Source of the DNA: Atriophallophorus winterbourni
Taxonomy: Eukaryota; Platyhelminthes; Trematoda; Plagiorchiida; Microphallidae
Length of the DNA: 64,000 nucleotides
Direction of reading: 5' to 3'
Assembly (NCBI GenBank): GCA_013407085.1
Contig: JACCGJ010020780.1
Span: 1-64,000, forward strand
Shown: one piece after another, positions 58,049 through 64,000 of the stretch
How the letters are laid out: each line of letters opens with the position of its first letter
Position numbering within the stretch: the stretch's first letter is position 1
Program-made: the position numbers and the translations under genes
Notes under the pieces: model-generated
What the model was told of the DNA's origin: nothing
Databases searched by the model: none
The model's input: only the letters and a program-made list of their open reading frames with translations

Positions 58049-58231
58049 ATCGTGGTTCTTTGTAAGAACCCTATATAACAGTATCATGCAAGTTTAACTT
58101 TGTTTACCGCTTTTCCACTGTTTCAAGGCTCACTGAATCTGATCTTACTCTCTAGACCTGATGACGGAAAACAGCCAGAAACTGGTAGTGGTGTTTATGG
58201 GATGGGGATCTGAGCACCACAATACATACGG
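58049..58231 (+). mobile_element. Short hammerhead-bearing element, inverted copy in unit 4
   Basis: The reverse complement of the unit 1 element with scattered substitutions, at a different location about 140 nt after the 57-nt exon. It retains TATATAACAGT near its start, the hammerhead core at 58154-58191 and the conserved GAGCACCACAATAC end. Confidence 0.6.
58154..58191 (+). ncRNA. Hammerhead ribozyme-like motif, family II (unit 4)
   Basis: CTGATGA (58158-58164), a short GG/CC helix II, GAAAC, then TGGTA and GTGG. Both conserved boxes are intact, but the 5' strand of helix I (CTAGAC) no longer pairs well with GTGG. Combined with the unit 1 copy, the inferred ancestor has a CCAC/GTGG helix I, a 3-4 bp helix II and a GTA cleavage triplet. 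Confidence 0.5.
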
Positions 58232-59002
58232 ATTTTAAGTTACGCATGAACTTTTACATTAGCTGCAAAACGAGATGATAAAATTACTAACTGAATCTTG
58301 TCGAATTTGCCGTAGCCACATTGAGCTTTTTCTTGGCATTGTCTAGATTACTGATTGCTAATGCCAGATTTTTAGTCGAAGCGGGTTGCACTTTTTACGT
58401 TTGCGAGTGAAATGTTTCTGATAAGACTTTGCTCATTTTGAGGTGTATATTTTAGCGAGATACAACAATGTAGGTTTTCGGGAGTATAAATGCAATCATT
58501 ATCAACGGAGAAGATGGATAATAATGTCGATTTATACTCAGTGTTAGCTTGGAGTTTTCGCCATGTTGAATGCATGCGATATTTTGATCATGCAAAACCT
58601 GAAGAGGGCTGCCGGGCGACCGCGACATAACATGTCACTTGACTTAGTTAGACTTTATAAATTCTGTTTTTATTATTATTTGGCATATACATTACATTTT
58701 TATAAATTAACATAATTGAATAACTACAAAATCAACCTGATAAACACGGTTCAGAATACTCTCTGGTAGAAAAATTACAACCGTTTCAATTTATTGTGTT
58801 AAGGGAATCTTTAGAGAATGACAATTATAATGAAACACGTGCAAAATGAATTTGATGTCAGCTAGAAGTTCCATAGCATGTTCTTTCTAATATTTAATAT
58901 TAGGTTAACAGGAATTTGAAATATTCAGATGATTACTCAGAGCTCGGGAATTATTGGTCTCCTAGTAACATCATGTTTGTGATGTTTCACAACTAACAAC
59001 TT
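58232..59002. other. Unit 4-specific stretch, no recognised gene
   Basis: Not repeated in the window. The - strand frame 58372-58575 (67 codons) has no recognisable motif. Confidence 0.35.
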
Positions 59003-59221
59003 TTGCTTGATCGGATTTCGCATCTGAAAAGGCGCAACACTTCCGAAACACCAAAACCAGGAACCCGCTTTCATCGTGTCGCTCATATTGTGCGACTTAA
59101 TCCTTGCAACGTGGAATACTCCGTTGATTGCATTTCACCCAAAACACTAGGCGTGAATTTGATGCAAATGAAGTTCACAACAAAATCATTCATTCTAGTC
59201 CTCCTTAATCTGTGTCCTTAA
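59003..59221 (+). CDS. Unrecognised 72-codon frame (unit 4 only)
   Basis: Basic frame with RISHLKRRNTSETPKPGTR. The frame is open a little upstream. No clear splice pair. It could be an exon of the small-exon gene lost from other units, or a chance frame. Confidence 0.25.
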   Translation: MLDRISHLKRRNTSETPKPGTRFHRVAHIVRLNPCNVEYSVDCISPKTLGVNLMQMKFTTKSFILVLLNLCP

Positions 59222-59469
59222 TTTCCACTCGTTCTTAGGCTATAAATTACCGTATTTGTTCTTGAAGACATGTGGATAAAAGACAATAATTTTGGTTGAT
59301 AAAAAATGTCAAAGCCAACTTCTAATGTTTCGACATTGCGACTTTGTTAATTGAGAATCTCTAGATTAATGAGCTTCGCCGAACAAATTTTTCACTATTT
59401 CATAAGTTAACAGCAAACCGTAATACTCGTCGTCAATACTGATTAACATGTGAATATTATTTGTTTCAG

Positions 59470-59535
59470 AGATTTAGGCTGATGCCTGGCCTTTCAACAT
59501 CGGATACTGAAATGGAAGTCGATTCCTCTTCAGTG
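59470..59535 (+). CDS. 66-nt exon with MEVDSSS motif (unit 4)
   Basis: Acceptor TTATTTGTTTCAG, 22 open codons (RFRLMPGLSTSDTEMEVDSS...), donor GTAGGT. Same length and phase as exons A and B; the end resembles that of the 105-nt exon (DVDSAPS). A broken relative remains in unit 2 near 22460; the block is deleted in units 1 and 3. Confidence 0.5.
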
Positions 59536-59872
59536 GTAGGTTGACATTTTGAAAATAATAAGCAACGTACGCTAATGTATCCAAATTGAACATCCTTCCG
59601 TAAATTATTAAGATAATTTTAACACGTCTAGATATATCGTACATTGAACACCCAGTTGCAATCACAACAAGAACACTCCCGTTTCAGAACTTTTTTGTGT
59701 TCTCAATATGCATGATTCTCAAGACAACAATGATATCGCTCAAACAGTAGTTAAACTAGTGACTCGAGCGTACATAGCATGAAAAATAATTTTATCGAGT
59801 GCAGCTAATTCCTTGTCATGGTGACGATAATTCGACCGCAATCGATTATCTGAGTTTCACTCGTTCGGAACC

Positions 59873-60241
59873 ATGGCAACCGCTTCTAACGCGATAACCA
59901 CCACAAATGATTACGTCACCGGCGTTCCAACTCGCGGTGACCTCAAAGGGGTTATTTTAGCGATTATTCCACTCGATGATTTGTTGATTCATCAATCCGA
60001 ACAATCTGAGATCAGTCAGGACAATGCATTGAACAAAACGAATCGATTATGTGATCTGGATTGGCACAGGTCACGCAAAAACTCCGATCTCATTCACGGT
60101 GCGCTGGCGATAATTAGTGATCTGTCGAGACGTGAAACAAAGAATGCGATAGGTCAATTTAGGTCAATTGACAACAGTCGAGCAATTAAGCCCGGAATCT
60201 CAATGTTTACGAAATTAATCGATAATCGACCATATAGATGA
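59873..60241 (+). CDS. Unrecognised 122-codon frame (unit 4 only)
   Basis: ATG in a strong context (ACCATGG), less AT-rich than its surroundings, starting MATASNAITTTNDYVTG. In units 1-3 about 330 bp are missing and the frame closes after MATAR. Either a real exon deleted elsewhere or an insertion here. No motif recognised. Confidence 0.35.
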   Translation: MATASNAITTTNDYVTGVPTRGDLKGVILAIIPLDDLLIHQSEQSEISQDNALNKTNRLCDLDWHRSRKNSDLIHGALAIISDLSRRETKNAIGQFRSIDNSRAIKPGISMFTKLIDNRPYR

Positions 60242-60548
60242 GGTGGTCACCATGCTATGATAAAAGCCTTCTTAAATATGGCAATTTTACTAGATTTGTG
60301 ATATGAAGCTACCTAATATTGAAGCGTTCAACGCACACGGTCTTGATTGATCGCAAGTTTTCCGGGCAGCGTACTTTTATCAAGAAAATGCAGAGTGTAA
60401 AATGTTAATAGAGTCAACGGTGACGCAAAAAGCGAGCAAGCACACTGAGCACAGCCTTCATCTTGAACAAAAGGACAAAACAAACTTGCATCGCAGTTAA
60501 TAATTATTGCCTTATTTTGTAATGTAATAACAAAATTTTACGTCGAGG

Positions 60549-60650
60549 ACTAGCAAGATTTGGTTTCATTTCCGCACGACGTACATCTTCCATCATCAAC
60601 TACTACAACCTTTTCTCCTATAGATGTTGATGTTCTTTGCGCTGAAAATT
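60549..60650 (+). pseudogene. Decayed 105-nt exon (unit 4)
   Basis: The frame still reads LVSFPHD and FSPIDVD, aligned with the unit 1 exon, but the acceptor, the donor and several codons are lost. Confidence 0.4.
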
Positions 60651-60687
60651 CGATATTGTATACCATTTAATGGTCATTGATTGCGTC

Positions 60688-61191
60688 TTACTTTAATTCG
60701 GCACAAACGTCTTCTAGCAGCACAAATGTACGAGCATAAGCCAAGGTGAAAAGTGATGCATACGAACCCAATTCGTACAACTTCTGATATATCTGCACAC
60801 ACAACTCCCATGTACAATAACTGTTACCAGATTTTGTCCAATAGTAGTAAGAAACAGCTCGGTTATACGATTGAAATAAATGTTTGTTTTTGTGGTTCAA
60901 ACGTTGTGTAAGAGAGGTCTTCGTAGTAAACACCGTTGGGCAACCGGTAATACGCAGACATTCTTTAAATGTTCGACCTATACCCTCGAACCAATGAAAC
61001 GAACATTCATGCAGAATGGAACAGACAGCACAAGGGAAAATACAAAATCCCGATTGTAAGGTTGCTGATAATCGAATGATTGTATTAAAAATAGTTCTAA
61101 TATGGATGTAAATACAATTTTGTTTACAAATATACATAAAATATATCACAAACACATGAAAAAACAAAACATGAGATGTGAAGTGAGACAA
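60688..61191 (-). CDS. Unrecognised 167-codon frame (unit 4)
   Basis: The longest non-transposon frame of the window. It covers the segment repeated at 12440, 34000 and 48576, where it is interrupted. Contains AVCSILHECSFHWFEGIGRT and five further Cys. No domain recognised. The opposite strand gives a broken frame, so the coding strand is unresolved. Confidence 0.3.
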   Translation of the reverse strand: MSHFTSHVLFFHVFVIYFMYICKQNCIYIHIRTIFNTIIRLSATLQSGFCIFPCAVCSILHECSFHWFEGIGRTFKECLRITGCPTVFTTKTSLTQRLNHKNKHLFQSYNRAVSYYYWTKSGNSYCTWELCVQIYQKLYELGSYASLFTLAYARTFVLLEDVCAELK

Positions 61192-61278
61192 TCGAATAAT
61201 AAGAATTAATTTAGTGTTTGTAACTGACGGTGAGTATCATCTGACGCAGTCTGTGTTTTAATGTTCCGTCCTGTCATA

Positions 61279-61479
61279 TCATGCCGATATTAGCTGACGT
61301 TTTACCATGCAACTGAAGTGAACAAGCGAACCACTATCAGACCACTGGTGATCAAAATAACGGCGGTCATCTCTGGTTTTCTCTCCATAAGATCCCGGAT
61401 CAAATTGTTTGACGTTTATAGATCCCCGTTTTACCTCTGATTCGTTTGCAGAAACTGTGCGCGCATACTTAGTTGCCAC
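61279..61479 (-). CDS. Unrecognised 66-codon frame (unit 4 only)
   Basis: MATKYARTVSANESEVKRGS start, hydrophilic, normal-looking composition (QFDPGSYGEKTRDDRRYF). The segment is absent from the other units. Could be an exon of an opposing gene; no family recognised. Confidence 0.3.
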   Translation of the reverse strand: MATKYARTVSANESEVKRGSINVKQFDPGSYGEKTRDDRRYFDHQWSDSGSLVHFSCMVKRQLISA

Positions 61480-61620
61480 TGTGTCCCCAGGTGAATCTGC
61501 ATAAAACAGAAATTGAACACTTTCTTGGTGTTTAAAAAATTACCCAACTAATTACTCCAATTACTCTACGTGACTTGTTTAAAAAACAACGTAAATTGCA
61601 ACAGTTTTTCTATTATATAC

Positions 61621-61695
61621 ATGAAATACTTATCAATTTTTACGTCTCTTTTCTTGAAGCGATTCGGTGGCTTTATGGAGGGTCCAAATTTAAAC
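61621..61695 (+). CDS. First exon with hydrophobic N-terminus (unit 4)
   Basis: MKYLSIFTSLFLKRFGGF..., 25 codons, donor GTGAGT. Length and phase are unchanged relative to units 1-3 despite eight or so base changes. The TATA box is weakened. It can join in phase 0 to the 66-nt exon at 62527 and the 33-nt exon at 63540. Confidence 0.45.
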
Positions 61696-61860
61696 GTGAG
61701 TGATTTTTCATGATACATCAATACATAGCTAGCAGTGTAGAAACTATGAATTAATATTAGAAAGTATTTCTGCATTGTTGTAAGTGGGTCACGCGTTGAA
61801 GCTTTGAGCTTTAGGCTTCAAGGTCTGTCTAGAATGGTTGAAATAAATCAATGATTTGTT

Positions 61861-62526
61861 CTGGCTGAACGAAATTAAGCGCCCAAGTCTAGAGCAAAAA
61901 TTGTGAATTATGGAGAAATATTTATTTAATATTCTTTATCAATCGTACAGTCGATTCGATGATAGCATACGTTAACTTGGAAAATAGAAACTTTGAAAAT
62001 AGTGAATGCTTGGTATAAATCGAATCAGATGGAGGTTGAATAAATGTAGATTATCACAACTGGAGTAAATTGTACATGGCACATGATATACTTAGACACT
62101 TGCAACCGCCGGTAAATCATCGACCGAATTAAATTGAACAATGAATCTGTGTTATATGCCGTGCGAATCAAGGCACATCAAAGGTCAGGAACTATTTCCC
62201 CTTTTCACAACCTCTCTTATATATAATGACATATTGAATACAACAAAGCCTGTAATAAGTATCATGTTTTTATAGATCGACTTGTCTCGTTCTTTATATC
62301 ATCACATGCCTTACCGAAATGTCATCAAAAGTTAAGCTTTTTGAAATTCTGAGTTAACGACATCTAAAATGAAACGCACAATTGTAACGTAATCCACACC
62401 AGGAATAGAAAAGGCTGACATTTTAGTAGAATTGACGATTAAATTGTTTTATGAGAAATTAAGTTGATGTAACACATGAAAAAATGATTGACTCGATTAT
62501 TAAATCATACTTATTGATTTATTTAG
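61861..62526. other. Unit 4-specific interval, no gene seen
   Basis: AT-rich, not repeated in the window. Reads as an intron between the hydrophobic exon and the 62527 exon. Confidence 0.35.
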
Positions 62527-62592
62527 CAAACCGTAATGGACTTATCTGTGATCCCGGGTGACGATCCTGATCGGACGGATAGTTATTCGCAC
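62527..62592 (+). CDS. 66-nt exon, acidic (unit 4)
   Basis: Acceptor ATTGATTTATTTAG, 22 open codons (QTVMDLSVIPGDDPDRTDSY...), donor GTAAGT. Length exactly 66 nt and phase 0, like exons A, B and 59470. Not found in units 1-3. Confidence 0.5.
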
Positions 62593-63539
62593 GTAAGTTA
62601 ACTGTCGATTATAACGAGTAGAAATTAGTTAATCAAATTAAATCGTCCAACAATTTCTAAATGAGACTAACCTATATCGAACGTTATTTACGAACCATTG
62701 TCACGTGATTTTAATAATATGGTTCAATTTGTGGTACATAACCATGATCCAGCTCAACGGGTATAGCACAATAAGAAACTAATAGTTAGTGAATAAGGGC
62801 ATTCAGTGAATACATTTAGATTTTTCTGACGATAGAAAATGGTCGTATTTTCCAAAGATATATTCTATGTTGAGTTGAAGACCACCATTTGAGAGATGAC
62901 ACAGGCAGTGCAAACACGTTTTAAAAAGAGACCTATATAAACTCTTGTCATTAAACCTTTGAGTTAGGAAGAACTTGCTCTTGACTGCAAATTTTGATGG
63001 CACTGTGTGCAGCGTTGCCTGCAAGTTGGAGAAGATGCGATACTACACTCAGCTGCTAGTAGAAGATCACGCCGTCAGCATGCAACTGACATCATCAATC
63101 CATTAATTGCCGATCACTGTGAGTGTTGCGGTAGAGATTGTTTTCCTATACCAGGCTAATTAGCTATTAGTATTGCTGATGAGCAAGATAAAATCATGCG
63201 CATGTTAGACTTCGACAAGTTAAAATTATTTTTAATTACGAACCCTCGAATGGTATTTTAAAGGGTATCTATGTTGACAATTTTTTTAAAACATGAACTT
63301 GAGATAAAATTCTACAAAATTACATAGATTTCAGCATGTTAGCTGATCGTTCATTGTCGAAATTGAGCTACTCTTAATAGATGCAGTGTTGAATACTGAA
63401 ATACCTCAGATGATAATAAAATTAGGTTGATTGAGGCTGATCAATAGACAGTGAAATGCTCGAACCTCAATTTAATTGATATATTGTTAGCTTTTTTAAC
63501 TTTCGTTGCCACTTTTACCTATTGTTATTTTCATTACAG
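62593..63539. other. Intron-like interval (unit 4)
   Basis: Unit 4-specific up to about 63190. From there it matches unit 1 7710-8040 (intron before the 33-nt exon). The - strand frame 62803-63024 has no recognised motif. Confidence 0.35.
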
Positions 63540-63572
63540 CCGTTTTTCGGGTGTTGTTGGAATAAAACACAT
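63540..63572 (+). CDS. 33-nt micro-exon (unit 4)
   Basis: Acceptor TTTTCATTACAG, PFFGCCWNKTH, donor GTGAGT. The peptide is identical to units 2 and 3. Exons A and B would lie beyond the window edge. Confidence 0.55.
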
Positions 63573-63714
63573 GTGAGTTTGCATCGATGCGTACTGCTAA
63601 TAATTTCAGTTACAACACTTTATCAAAAGCGATTTAAACTGATTATAAATAAAATTTTATCATCAGTATAATGTTCAATTAAATTCAATTTAATTACTCT
63701 ATGAGAGTAGTTTA

Positions 63715-63757
63715 TTGGTAACGTTTCGCTTCTGACTCAGAAGCTTCGCCAGACCAA
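63715..63757 (-). ncRNA. Hammerhead ribozyme motif, family I (unit 4)
   Basis: Helices I and II are perfect (TTGGT/ACCAA; GCTTCTG/CAGAAGC) with GAAAC intact, but the first box reads CTGGCGA, an A-to-G change at a catalytic position. The motif lies about 140 nt after the 33-nt exon rather than before it, so its position in unit 4 differs from units 1 and 2. Confidence 0.58.
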
Positions 63758-63786
63758 GGGTGTCAGTAAGAACAGAGATCAAGCTT

Positions 63787-64000
63787 AAATTTCATTCACC
63801 TGACCAATCATAAGCTGTTTAAGAACTACACAGTCCATGGTGGGTTCTGCGCTCGTTGAGAAGGACAGGCGCGTCCATAATCAACTGACGCACCACCCCT
63901 ACGTGCCGTATAATCCCTCAATTGTTTTAGTTTTGGCAGGTGTGAATGACATCTGCTGAGCGATTAGCTCGGTGCGCGCACTAGGGGTCACGCGCGTTAA
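63787..64000. other. GC-richer insertion at window edge
   Basis: About 120 bp (63787-63908) interrupt the block equivalent to 7565 in unit 1. It is richer in CG (GGCGCGTCC, GCGCGCACTAG further on) than anything else in the unit, so it is probably the end of another repeat. Not identified. Confidence 0.4.

Larger units (their letters stand above)
53339..64000 (+). repeat. Tandem array unit 4, partial at window edge
   Basis: It begins at the same gypsy/unit junction as units 2 and 3 and follows unit 2 closely to about 57780. It then diverges, retaining segments missing from the other units (57907-59690, 59885-60220, 61200-61480). It reaches the equivalent of unit 1 position about 8170 when the window ends. 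It may preserve a less rearranged version of the locus. Confidence 0.82.

Noticed and set aside
1..64000. tRNA, rRNA and bacterial-type operons
   Set aside because: No cloverleaf, rRNA core or ribosome-binding-site-led gene series was seen on either strand.

Overview
The window is AT-rich, intron-bearing animal DNA with no bacterial-style gene organisation. Hammerhead-ribozyme-bearing repeats, a Penelope-like element with a GIY-YIG nuclease, a CR1-like LINE, Ty3/gypsy remnants and very short phase-0 exons together point to a parasitic flatworm, most likely a digenean trematode of schistosome type. That assignment is inference; no species-diagnostic gene is present.

Layout: a left flank (1-1327) is followed by a head-to-tail array of one composite repeat: unit 1 (1328-17278), unit 2 (17279-38425), unit 3 (38426-53338) and an incomplete unit 4 (53339-64000). 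Units are about 15-16 kb; unit 2 is 21 kb because it carries a 4 kb LINE and a Penelope-like insertion. Units 2, 3 and 4 all start at the same junction, where a Ty3/gypsy pol remnant stops inside RNase H and unit-start sequence begins. This looks like the original tandem-duplication breakpoint. Divergence is patchy: units 1 and 3 are almost identical over 2626-6240 / 39325-42940, while unit 1 and unit 2 differ a lot in the same stretch. That indicates later conversion or unequal exchange.

Inside each unit I see, in order: old gene-like fragments; short exons on the + strand; a 1.45 kb near-perfect palindrome carrying two of those exons in both orientations; a gag-only LTR retrotransposon on the - strand, nested in a second copy of the palindrome arm; a TATA-headed first exon; a second, frameshifted copy of the two palindrome exons; a cysteine-containing coding remnant; and the gypsy pol remnant.

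The most interesting content is the small-exon gene. In units 1 and 3, six blocks of 57, 105, 33, 66, 66 and 15 nt lie in order on the + strand. All are open in one frame, with GT donors and AG acceptors at the internal borders. All joins are phase 0 and the last block ends in TGA, giving a predicted 113-residue Ser/Pro/Arg-rich protein. Unit 4 has a variant with a short hydrophobic N-terminal exon, another 66-nt exon and the same 33-nt exon. The design resembles the micro-exon genes of schistosomes. Unit 2 is broken. Several hammerhead-ribozyme motifs of at least two structural families lie in the same units, and one more lies in the Penelope-like element.

Most other long open frames are in transposon remnants or are chance frames. 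No tRNA, rRNA or CRISPR was seen.
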